Assembly: GCA_947627085.1 (NCBI GenBank)
Contig: CANQUO010000052.1
Coordinates: 1-11,943 of the forward strand
Direction of reading: 5' to 3'
Source: an uncultured Oscillospiraceae bacterium
GTDB lineage: Bacteria; Bacillota; Clostridia; Oscillospirales; Oscillospiraceae
Length of the DNA: 11,943 bases
This document shows, one piece after another, positions 5,369-11,371 of the stretch (position 1 is its first letter; each line of letters opens with the position of its first letter). A model generated the notes under the pieces. It searched no databases, had not been told where the DNA came from, and saw only the letters and a program-made list of their open reading frames with translations. A program made the position numbers and the translations under genes.

Positions 5369-6802
5369 TCAGATGGCAAGGAAGAATTTTACGAGGAAGA
5401 GAACGGAGATTATGTAGGTGAGGACGGAGACGTCCTTGGCTTTGCCGGTGAACACCTTGATGACGGTGTAGGTGATGAGCCCTAAGCCGATGCCGTGGCC
5501 GATGGAGCTGGAGATGGGCATGGCCAGAAGCATGATGAACACGGGGGCGGCGATGGCCATATCGGAAAAATCGATGTTCTTGATGCCGCTGAGCATCAGG
5601 ATGCCCACATATATAAGGGCCGCGGAGGTGGCGGCGGGGGGAATGATGGCGGCGATGGGGCTGATGAAGATGCAAGCCAGGAACAAAACGCCGGTGGTCA
5701 GGGCCGTGAGGCCGGTGCGTCCGCCGGCCTCAACGCCGGAGGCGGACTCCACGAAGGTGGTTACGGTGGAGGTGCCGGTGCAGGCGCCGGCCACGGTGCC
5801 GATGGCGTCGGAGAGGAGGGTCTCGCGCATCTTGGGCATGTTGCCGTTCTTGTCGGTCATGCCGGCGCGGTTGGCGGTAGCGACCACGGTGCCGATGGTG
5901 TCGAACATGTCGATTATGCAGAAGGTGATCACAAGGAGTATCACGGTGCCCCAGCCGATGGAGAAGAGGGTGGCGAAATCAAACTTGAAAAGGGTGGTCT
6001 TGGCCATGTCGCCGAAGGGAGGCAGCCAGCTGGCGGTCTTGAGGTTGGCGAAGGGGTTCGTGTCAAGGAAGATAGCCTGACCGGCCCAGTTGAGGACGGA
6101 GGCGCCCAGCATACCCGCGAGCACCGCGCCCTTAAGCTTGTAATGGGCCAGGATTATAATGAGGAAGAGGCCGATGAACATGGTCACGACGGTGAGGACC
6201 ATGGGGGCCCAGCTGTCGCCCATCTGCTCCTTGCCGTAGCTGGCGGAGAGGGCGCCGAAGAAGTCGCGCATGACATAGAGGCCGTTGCTGGGGCCTACGC
6301 CGGCGTTGGAGCCGAAGCCGATGTTCATGAGCATAAGGCCGATGCCGGGGCCGATGCCCAGACGCACGCCGAGGGGAATGGCGTCGACTATCTTCTCGCG
6401 GATGTTGAACACGGACAGGAGGACGAACACGATGCCCTCGATAAGGATGATGCACAGGCCCGCCTGAAGTCCGACGAGCATGGAGCATCCGGCGGCTCCG
6501 GCGATCTGGGCGATGACGACTCCGAAATAGGAGTTGAGTCCCATGCCGGGGGCCAGGGCGAAGGGCTTGTTGGCCAGGAAGGCCATGCAGAGCATCGCCA
6601 CGGCGGAGGCGAGGCAGGTGGCCATGAACACACCGTTCCATGCCGCCTGAGTGTCGGCCTCAAAGCTCGTGTTGTTGAACAGCACGATGAGGTTCGGGTT
6701 CAGAGCGATGATGTAGGCCATGGTCATGAAGGTGGTGAGACCGGCCACGATCTCGGTGCGGACCGTGGTGCCGTTCTCTTTGAGCTTGAAGAGTTTCTCC
6801 AT
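5369..6802 (-). CDS. NCS2 family purine permease (AzgA/PbuG-like)
   Basis: This is a 477-residue membrane transporter, the usual length of the AzgA-like branch of the NCS2 (nucleobase cation symporter 2) family. It begins MEKLFKLKENGTTVRTEIVAGLTTF, with TFMTMAYIIALNP in the first helix. Other family landmarks are ALAPGMGLNSYF (about 82-93), the VRLGIGPGIGLMLMNIG segment (about 146-163), DMFDTIGT (298-305), and GTSTVTTFVESASGVEAGG (343-361), the motif of adenine/guanine/hypoxanthine permeases. It should import purine bases by proton symport. It is divergently transcribed from a purine-type phosphoribosyltransferase at 7095, a pairing that fits uptake plus salvage. The ATG has GAAGGAGA about 10 nt upstream. 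Its ~115-nt leader contains an intrinsic terminator, so expression may be attenuated. Which purine it prefers cannot be read from sequence. Confidence 0.93.
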   Translation of the reverse strand: MEKLFKLKENGTTVRTEIVAGLTTFMTMAYIIALNPNLIVLFNNTSFEADTQAAWNGVFMATCLASAVAMLCMAFLANKPFALAPGMGLNSYFGVVIAQIAGAAGCSMLVGLQAGLCIILIEGIVFVLLSVFNIREKIVDAIPLGVRLGIGPGIGLMLMNIGFGSNAGVGPSNGLYVMRDFFGALSASYGKEQMGDSWAPMVLTVVTMFIGLFLIIILAHYKLKGAVLAGMLGASVLNWAGQAIFLDTNPFANLKTASWLPPFGDMAKTTLFKFDFATLFSIGWGTVILLVITFCIIDMFDTIGTVVATANRAGMTDKNGNMPKMRETLLSDAIGTVAGACTGTSTVTTFVESASGVEAGGRTGLTALTTGVLFLACIFISPIAAIIPPAATSAALIYVGILMLSGIKNIDFSDMAIAAPVFIMLLAMPISSSIGHGIGLGLITYTVIKVFTGKAKDVSVLTYIISVLFLVKFFLAI

Positions 6803-6851
6803 AGATCAGATTCTCCTTCTTTTGTTTTTCCCGGGCCTCGGAAAAAAAAAA

Positions 6852-6882
6852 CGTGAAAACTTCAAAAAATGCTGTTTCCACG
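6852..6882 (-). terminator. Intrinsic terminator inside the permease leader (attenuator candidate)
   Basis: On the minus strand CGTGGAAAC (6882-6874) pairs with GTTTTCACG (6860-6852), nine pairs including one G-U, followed by an unbroken run of ten Ts (6851-6842). It lies between the proposed promoter and the permease ATG (6802), with no gene upstream on this strand to terminate. A 5-bp hairpin (TCCCT/AGGGA, 6905-6891) precedes it. I do not recognise the upstream part as a named riboswitch. Confidence 0.6.
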
Positions 6883-6924
6883 CTCGAATATCCCTAAGCC
6901 AGGGAATTAAATTACTACTGCGCC

Positions 6925-6953
6925 AATATACCACAAAAGAACAAAAAAATCCA
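6925..6953 (-). promoter_or_regulatory. Probable promoter for the purine permease
   Basis: On the minus strand TATATT (6930-6925) is preceded by TGG (extended -10), with TGGATT (6953-6948) at a 17-nt spacer. The -35 box is poor. A start near 6918 gives a leader of about 115 nt containing the intrinsic terminator. Confidence 0.45.
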
Positions 6954-7031
6954 TAGCAAATTCAATTTTATAAATTATTCCGAATGTTTTGGAGAAATGA
7001 ACAATTTTTACCCGATTTTTTGCAAAACCTT

Positions 7032-7060
7032 TTGACTGCATTGACACGTAGTGCTATAAT
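7032..7060 (+). promoter_or_regulatory. Strong promoter for the phosphoribosyltransferase operon
   Basis: TTGACT (7032-7037), a 17-nt spacer, TATAAT (7055-7060), with TGC just before the -10 box (extended -10). A second TTGACA at 7041-7046 is only 8 nt from the -10 and cannot serve as its -35. Transcription would start near 7067, giving a leader of about 28 nt with no room for a riboswitch. Confidence 0.8.
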
Positions 7061-7094
7061 AGCGGTGGTAAAAAAATTCAACGGAGATGATACC

Positions 7095-7649
7095 ATGACC
7101 TATACACTCAATATCGCGGGCCTCACCCGCGAGCTCACGCTGTGTCCCCTGAACGAAAATCTCACCATCGCCGGCTTCGTCATTTTCGGCGACGTGGAGC
7201 TCACCTGCGCCTGCGCCGGGGCGCTCCTCAAGAAGGCGCCGGAGTTTGACTACATGGTGGCCCCGGAGGCCAAGGCCATTCCCCTGGTCCACGAGATGGC
7301 CCGCCAGAGCGGCAGGAACGAGTACTTCCTTGTGCGCAAGAAGGCCAAGGCATACATGCACGACGTGTTCAAGGTGGAGGACCACTCCATTACCACCGAG
7401 GGCACCCAGTACCTCTATATGGACGGCAACGACGCCCGGGCGATAAAGGGCAAACGGGTCCTCGTCATCGACGACGTCATTTCCACCGGCGGCTCCATCG
7501 CGGCGGTGGAGGAGCTGGTCCACGAGGCCGGCGGTATCGTGGTGGGCAAGATGGCGATACTCGCCGAGGGCGACGCGGCCAAGCGGGACGATATCATTTT
7601 CCTTGAGCATCTGCCCCTCTTTAACGGCAAGGGCGAGCCAATAGCGTAA
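7095..7649 (+). CDS. Purine-type phosphoribosyltransferase (adenine/xanthine PRT-like)
   Basis: This is a 184-residue cytoplasmic type I phosphoribosyltransferase. The PRPP-binding loop is VLVIDDVISTGGS at 122-134, and upstream strands include DYMVAPEAKAIPLVHEMA, as in the APRT/XPRT group. The predicted reaction transfers ribose phosphate from PRPP to a purine base to give a nucleotide and pyrophosphate. The divergent NCS2 permease supports purine salvage, but the exact base is not determined. The ATG at 7095 is chosen because it has GGAG 8 nt upstream and lies about 28 nt after the predicted transcription start; an in-frame upstream ATG at 6984 lies before the promoter. There is no N-terminal helix-turn-helix, so it is not a PurR repressor. 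It is followed after 24 nt by the flavin reductase gene and is probably co-transcribed. Confidence 0.87.
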   Translation: MTYTLNIAGLTRELTLCPLNENLTIAGFVIFGDVELTCACAGALLKKAPEFDYMVAPEAKAIPLVHEMARQSGRNEYFLVRKKAKAYMHDVFKVEDHSITTEGTQYLYMDGNDARAIKGKRVLVIDDVISTGGSIAAVEELVHEAGGIVVGKMAILAEGDAAKRDDIIFLEHLPLFNGKGEPIA

Positions 7650-7673
7650 TATTGTACCAAAGGAGCAAAAAGC

Positions 7674-8246
7674 ATGAAAAAGGACCTTGGAGTCAAGCCC
7701 TATCTCTTCCCGATGCCGGCGTACATGCTCGGCACCTACAACGAGGACGGGTCTGTTGACGAGATGATGATGGCCTGGGGCGGTATCTGCGCCGAGGACA
7801 TGGTGGCCCTCAATCTGGAGGTCGACCACAAGACAGTGGCGAACCTCCGGGCTCGTGGGGCCTTCACTCTGGCGGTCCCGGGGAGGGACACAATGGAGGC
7901 GTCGGACTTCTTCGGCATCGCCTCCGCCAATAAGGTGCCGGACAAATTCGAGCGCACGGGCCTGCACGCGGTGAAAAGCGAGCGTGTGGACGCGCCGGTC
8001 ATTGAGGAGTACCCACTGACTTTGGAGTGCACCGTCGAGCGGATGGAGGACGAGCCCTACGGACTTCGGGTGCTGGGAAAGATCGTCAACGTCCTTGCCG
8101 ACGAGCGGGTGCTGGACGAGAAGGGCCGGGTGGACGCCGGTAAGCTGGATACCTTCCTTTTTGACCAGATGCGAAACGGCTACTACGCCGTTGGCGAGCA
8201 AATCGGCAAGGCCTGGAACGCCGGCGCGGGACTTATGAAAAAATAA
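7674..8246 (+). CDS. Flavin reductase family protein (flavoredoxin-like)
   Basis: This is a 190-residue soluble protein with the FMN-binding split-barrel pattern of flavoredoxins: KKDLGVKPYLFPMPAYMLGTYNEDGSVDEMMMAWGG style opening (residues 2-37), a TVANLRARGAFTLAVPG segment, and FGIASANKVPDKFERTGL, where members bind FMN. These small proteins pass electrons between NAD(P)H or ferredoxin and acceptors in anaerobes, usually without a known partner. There is no rubredoxin or rubrerythrin domain attached and no oxidoreductase neighbour. The ATG has AGGAG 8 nt upstream. The gene lies 24 nt downstream of the phosphoribosyltransferase and ends just before a strong terminator. The link to purine salvage is positional only. 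Confidence 0.87.
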   Translation: MKKDLGVKPYLFPMPAYMLGTYNEDGSVDEMMMAWGGICAEDMVALNLEVDHKTVANLRARGAFTLAVPGRDTMEASDFFGIASANKVPDKFERTGLHAVKSERVDAPVIEEYPLTLECTVERMEDEPYGLRVLGKIVNVLADERVLDEKGRVDAGKLDTFLFDQMRNGYYAVGEQIGKAWNAGAGLMKK

Positions 8247-8250
8247 ATAG

Positions 8251-8294
8251 ACCGCCTGTTTTCGTGGACTGACTCAGCCGCGAAAACAGGCGGT
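8251..8294. terminator. Strong terminator between convergent genes
   Basis: ACCGCCTGTTTTCG (8251-8264) pairs perfectly with 8281-8294 (14 bp) around a 16-nt loop and is followed on the plus strand by five more Ts (8295-8299). It ends the phosphoribosyltransferase/flavin reductase transcript and also lies 11 nt beyond the stop of the minus-strand hydrolase at 8306. Confidence 0.9.
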
Positions 8295-8305
8295 TTTTTG
8301 TCCGT

Positions 8306-9079
8306 TCACCCCTCCTGCCATGGATACCCCGCCACGGTCTCGGCGGCGTCCCGGCCGACCTCGTTGTAGGCCCGCTGGAGGTAGTGGAACCGGTCCTTCA
8401 TAAGCCCGCGGTCAAGCATGGTCTCAAACAGCCGCGATGCCACGGTGACCCGGCTATCCTCCATGGCGATGCGCTCCTGGAGCCGGCGCATGGGCGCGTA
8501 GGAGCGGCCCCGGCCGTTGAACCGGCCTATTTTAACAAGAAAGCACCGTTCGATGCCCCGGGCGGTCATGGCATCGAGCATCAGCGTAAAGTCGCGCCTG
8601 TACTCCTCCCCCATGTTGCCGATGTCGGCGTCCGATTCCCCCTGACACCAGAGCATAAAGGCGTGGCGGACGGCGACGCCGCTTTTTCGCAGAAAATCCT
8701 CCGCCGACGAAAGCCGCCAGACGGCGTCCTCAAAATACGCCGCCCCGGGCCGCCATTGGGCGATGACACTGCCGCCCTTTGAGGCCGACACCCCCACCAC
8801 CGGCACGCCGGTCCGGGAATAATATTCGTTTACAAAGGCCGTGACCATGGAGCCGGTTTTCATGTCCCCGTCGTCTATGCCCCCGGGGCGGTTCTCCCAC
8901 CGCCCGAAGGGCTCCGCGATGGGCACGAGCCTCCCCGGCGCCGAAACGGCACGGTACTCATACCCCGCGCCCGGGATGAGCTCCGGGGCCGTCTCCGGGT
9001 GCTCCGCCGTAGCTACGCCCCGGCCGGCCATATTCGACTGGCCCATGAACATCACAAGGTCCGCCGTTTTTAACGCCAT
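8306..9079 (-). CDS. SGNH hydrolase, sialate O-acetylesterase-like (SASA family)
   Basis: This is a 257-residue protein with SGNH-type blocks: FMGQSNMAGRG at the start (nucleophile S15), SKGGS at about 100-104 (the Gly block), WCQGESDAD at about 144-152, and DRFHYLQRAYNEVG, giving D229 and H232 as the remaining triad residues. The GQSN and WxQGE pattern is that of the SASA/DUF303 group, which removes acetyl esters from sialic acids or plant polysaccharides. There is no signal peptide, so it is probably cytoplasmic and acts on imported sugars. The ATG at 9079 is chosen because GGGAGG lies 7-8 nt upstream and the promoter at 9114-9142 would start transcription near 9107; a longer frame starting at 9229 reads through that promoter. 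No sugar-transport or sialic acid genes lie nearby, so the substrate is open. Confidence 0.88.
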   Translation of the reverse strand: MALKTADLVMFMGQSNMAGRGVATAEHPETAPELIPGAGYEYRAVSAPGRLVPIAEPFGRWENRPGGIDDGDMKTGSMVTAFVNEYYSRTGVPVVGVSASKGGSVIAQWRPGAAYFEDAVWRLSSAEDFLRKSGVAVRHAFMLWCQGESDADIGNMGEEYRRDFTLMLDAMTARGIERCFLVKIGRFNGRGRSYAPMRRLQERIAMEDSRVTVASRLFETMLDRGLMKDRFHYLQRAYNEVGRDAAETVAGYPWQEG

Positions 9080-9113
9080 CAGACCGCCTCCCGTCTTTGC
9101 GGTTTTCGACACG

Positions 9114-9142
9114 ATCATACACCTCCGGCGCGGAGATTTCAA
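9114..9142 (-). promoter_or_regulatory. Promoter for the SGNH hydrolase
   Basis: On the minus strand TTGAAA (9142-9137), a 17-nt spacer, TATGAT (9119-9114). Transcription would start near 9107, about 28 nt before the ATG at 9079. Confidence 0.65.
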
Positions 9143-9173
9143 GCCTGTCACCGGATTTTTCCACCGGCGCGGC

Positions 9174-9202
9174 TTGAATTGTGGGGGAGGGTGTGATACA
9201 AT
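9174..9202 (+). promoter_or_regulatory. Promoter for glgA (extended -10)
   Basis: TTGAAT (9174-9179), a 17-nt spacer, TACAAT (9197-9202), with TGA just before the -10. The predicted start near 9209 gives a leader of about 93 nt before the ATG at 9302 and rules out an in-frame ATG at 9206. The two divergent promoters here (for glgA and the hydrolase) are about 32 nt apart. Confidence 0.72.
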
Positions 9203-9301
9203 ATTATGCCAGATAAAAAACTTATTCACGCCGTTTCCGGGATATTCCCCGCCTTCGGGCGGACGCCGGAGACCCGACTTATTTTAATTTGGAGGCGCCA
9301 T

Positions 9302-11020
9302 ATGTCAGCAAATAAATCCGAAAAGAGCACGGAAAATAAAAAGACAGCCGCGAAGGCCAAGGCCGAGACCAACGCGAAAACCAAGGCCGAAACCGCCGTA
9401 AAGGTCAAAACGGAGTCCGTCGCGAAGCCCAAGGCCGAGACCCCGGCCAAGCCAAAAGCGGAGAAAAAGCCCAGGAATGTGAAGGCGAAGGTCACGGAGA
9501 CGGTAACCGAAGAGGTCCCCGTGGTTGAGGCCGCTCCCGTGGCGGCTCAGCCCGTGGAGGAGTGGACGACGCCGAGGCGCAGTGTGGCCTTTATCGGCTC
9601 TGAGTGCTACCCCTTTGTCAAGACCGGCGGGCTGGGCGACGTGATGTACGCTCTGCCCCGGGCGCTGGTGAAGCAAAACTGCGACGTGAAGGTGATTTTG
9701 CCCCGGTATAAGTGCATCCCGTGGGAGTATCAGGAGAAGATGATCTACCGTGGGGCGTTCCAGATGGACCTGTGCGCCGACGGCCGGTCATTTTACGTGG
9801 GGATAATGGAGTACGTCTGGGACGGCGTGGTCTACGACTTCATCGACAACGAGGAGTTTTTCGGCTGGGGCAACCCCTACACCAACCTGGTGGACGACAT
9901 CCCCAAGTACTGCTATTTCGCGAAGGCCGCGCTGGCGGCCCTCAACTACATGGACTGGACGCCCAACATAATCCACTGCCACGACTGGCAGGCGGGCCTT
10001 GTGCCCGTATATCTGAGGACCATGTTCGACACAACTAAGCTTGCGTCCTCAAAGGTCATACTGACCATCCACAACCTCCGGTTCCAGGGCATATACAACA
10101 TACCCACCGTCCGCTACTGGTCCGGCCTTCCGGACTACGTGTTCAACAAGGACGCGCTCACCGTAAACTGGGTGGACGCCAACATGCTCAAGGGCGGGCT
10201 CACCTACGCAAACGCCATCACAACCGTCAGCCCCACCTACGCCTGGGAGATCCAGACCCCGGAGTACGGCGAGGGGCTGGACGCCCACTTAAGGTACCAC
10301 TCCGGCAAGCTCCGGGGCATCGTCAACGGCATCGACTACGGCATGTGGGACCCGAAAACCGACAGGAGCCTTGCCGTAAATTACGACGCCGCCGACGCCA
10401 TCGAGCAAAAGAAGGAGAACAAGCGGGCCCTTCAGGAGGAGCTGGGACTTCAGGTGGACGGCCACAAGATGGTCATCGGGCTCATCTCCCGCCTTACGGA
10501 CCAGAAGGGCCTGGACCTGGTGAACGCCATAATCCCCGCCGTCGTGGACGAGCACACCCAGGTGGTGGTCCTGGGCACCGGCGAGGCCAGGTACGAGGAC
10601 TCCTTCAGGTATTTCGAGAGCGCCTACCGGGGCAACGTGTGCTCCAACATAATGTATGACGAGGCCCGGTCCCACCGCATCTACGCCGGCGCGGACGCCC
10701 TGCTGGTCCCCTCCCGGTTTGAGCCCTGCGGACTTACGCAATTAAACGCCATGCGCTACGGCACGGTGCCCATCGTCCGGGAGACCGGCGGGCTTCGGGA
10801 CACGGTGGAGCCCTACAACATGTTCGAGAACACCGGCAATGGCTTCACCTTCGACCGCTACGACGCGGGACTTTTGCTTGACGCCATCAACAGGGCAAAG
10901 ACGCTGTTTTTCGAAAACAGGGACTACTGGGACGAGATGGTCCTTCGGAACATGTCCAAGGACGTCTCCTGGGACGTTTCGGCGAGACAGTATAAGGACC
11001 TCTATCTGGAGCTCACGTAA
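9302..11020 (+). CDS. glgA: Glycogen/starch synthase (ADP-glucose, GT5) with N-terminal Lys-rich tail
   Basis: This 572-residue protein has a normal-length GT5 glycogen synthase core from about residue 93 to the end (about 480 residues, as in other GlgA proteins). Core motifs are ECYPFVKTGGLGDVMYALPRAL with K107 of the ADP-glucose-binding KxGGL, HCHDWQAGLVPVYL, SRLTDQKGLDLV, and SRFEPCGLTQLNAMRYGTVPIV with E474. It transfers glucose from ADP-glucose to a growing alpha-1,4-glucan in the cytoplasm. Residues 1-92 are an added low-complexity tail: five octapeptide repeats at 17-56, then a Pro/Val/Glu-rich linker. The ATG at 9302 is chosen because GGAGG (9291-9295) lies 6 nt upstream and the promoter lies at 9174-9202. 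No other glycogen gene (glgB, glgC, glgP) is in the window, so glgA appears to be transcribed alone. Confidence 0.95.
   Translation: MSANKSEKSTENKKTAAKAKAETNAKTKAETAVKVKTESVAKPKAETPAKPKAEKKPRNVKAKVTETVTEEVPVVEAAPVAAQPVEEWTTPRRSVAFIGSECYPFVKTGGLGDVMYALPRALVKQNCDVKVILPRYKCIPWEYQEKMIYRGAFQMDLCADGRSFYVGIMEYVWDGVVYDFIDNEEFFGWGNPYTNLVDDIPKYCYFAKAALAALNYMDWTPNIIHCHDWQAGLVPVYLRTMFDTTKLASSKVILTIHNLRFQGIYNIPTVRYWSGLPDYVFNKDALTVNWVDANMLKGGLTYANAITTVSPTYAWEIQTPEYGEGLDAHLRYHSGKLRGIVNGIDYGMWDPKTDRSLAVNYDAADAIEQKKENKRALQEELGLQVDGHKMVIGLISRLTDQKGLDLVNAIIPAVVDEHTQVVVLGTGEARYEDSFRYFESAYRGNVCSNIMYDEARSHRIYAGADALLVPSRFEPCGLTQLNAMRYGTVPIVRETGGLRDTVEPYNMFENTGNGFTFDRYDAGLLLDAINRAKTLFFENRDYWDEMVLRNMSKDVSWDVSARQYKDLYLELT
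9350..9469 (+). repeat. Five tandem 24-bp units encoding KxKxE octapeptides in glgA
   Basis: Exactly 120 nt, five in-frame units of 24 nt encoding AKAKAETN, AKTKAETA, VKVKTESV, AKPKAETP and AKPKAEKK. The period is unbroken at the protein level, while synonymous codons (AAG/AAA, GCC/GCG) differ between units, so this is an aged repeat rather than a very recent slippage product. Confidence 0.85.
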
Positions 11021-11029
11021 TCGCTTGGG

Positions 11030-11210
11030 CTGTCGAAAAAGGCCTTACGGCCTTTTTCCGACAAGGGTAACGTGCGGAAACAGTCACGAAAAGGCCTGCG
11101 GGCCTATTCGTGACTGTTTCCTGCCGTTTTGCTCCGCGCACGGCCCGAGGGGCCGCACACTCCGCAAAACAAAAGGTAATTTTCGCGACGTACATGCCGC
11201 CGCGAAAATT
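11030..11210 (+). ncRNA. Four-hairpin intergenic element, copy B
   Basis: It starts 10 nt after the glgA stop and repeats the design of copy A (229-396). HP1 is 11036-11057; the first 35 nt (11030-11064) match copy A at 33 positions, with TGTCG/CGACA extending the stem. AACGTGCG is at 11069-11076. HP2 is 11077-11120 (20-nt arms, one A-A mismatch, TGCG loop), unrelated in sequence to HP2 of copy A. CTGCCGT is at 11121-11127. HP3 is 11126-11170, with outer stem GTTTTGC/GCAAAAC, inner stem CGGCCC/GGGCCG and a GAG triloop. ACAAAAGG is at 11169-11176. HP4 is 11178-11210, a 10-bp stem AATTTTCGCG with its complement, followed by a T-rich stretch. No supported reading frame is present. Function unknown. 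Confidence 0.6.
11036..11057 (+). terminator. Hairpin 1 of element B, likely glgA terminator
   Basis: AAAAAGGCC (11036-11044), loop TTAC, GGCCTTTTT (11049-11057), 15 nt after the glgA stop. Same stem as at 235-256 with one loop base changed. Confidence 0.65.
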
Positions 11211-11236
11211 GTTTTGATTGTTTTTTGACAAGCTGT

Positions 11237-11264
11237 TCTCTCCTCTCTTTTCAGGGAGGAGAGA
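11237..11264 (+). terminator. Terminator after element B
   Basis: TCTCTCCTC (11237-11245) pairs with GAGGAGAGA (11256-11264) around a 10-nt loop and is followed by TTTTTA. It would stop any transcript that reads through glgA and element B, which would define the 3' end of an RNA containing the element. Confidence 0.75.
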
Positions 11265-11312
11265 TTTTTATACGCAGGATACCCGGGGCGGGGAAGAATT
11301 TGTTTTCGGGGG

Positions 11313-11341
11313 TTGAAATACTGCTGAAAAACATTTATAAT
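11313..11341 (+). promoter_or_regulatory. Promoter for the 3'-terminal gene
   Basis: TTGAAA (11313-11318), a 17-nt spacer, TATAAT (11336-11341). Transcription would start near 11348, giving a leader of about 24 nt to the ATG at 11372. Confidence 0.8.
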
Positions 11342-11371
11342 ACATGTAATTACGCGTTTGGAGGCGGTATG

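Noticed and set aside
5495..6856. 453-codon open frame on the plus strand opposite the purine permease
   Set aside because: It is an antisense shadow of a clear NCS2 gene, with Gly/His/Glu/Asp-rich low-complexity translation and no domain; long antisense frames are common opposite GC-rich genes.
6803..6918. Classic purine riboswitch upstream of the NCS2 permease
   Set aside because: The conserved loop sequences and three-way-junction arrangement are not present; only a small hairpin and an intrinsic terminator can be seen.
7041..7046. TTGACA as the -35 box of the phosphoribosyltransferase promoter
   Set aside because: It is 8 nt from the TATAAT; the overlapping TTGACT at 7032-7037 has the correct 17-nt spacing.
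7008..8201. 397-codon minus-strand frame opposite the phosphoribosyltransferase and flavin reductase
   Set aside because: It spans two well-supported plus-strand genes and their intergenic gap and promoter, and its translation is His/Val/Leu-rich without any family motif.
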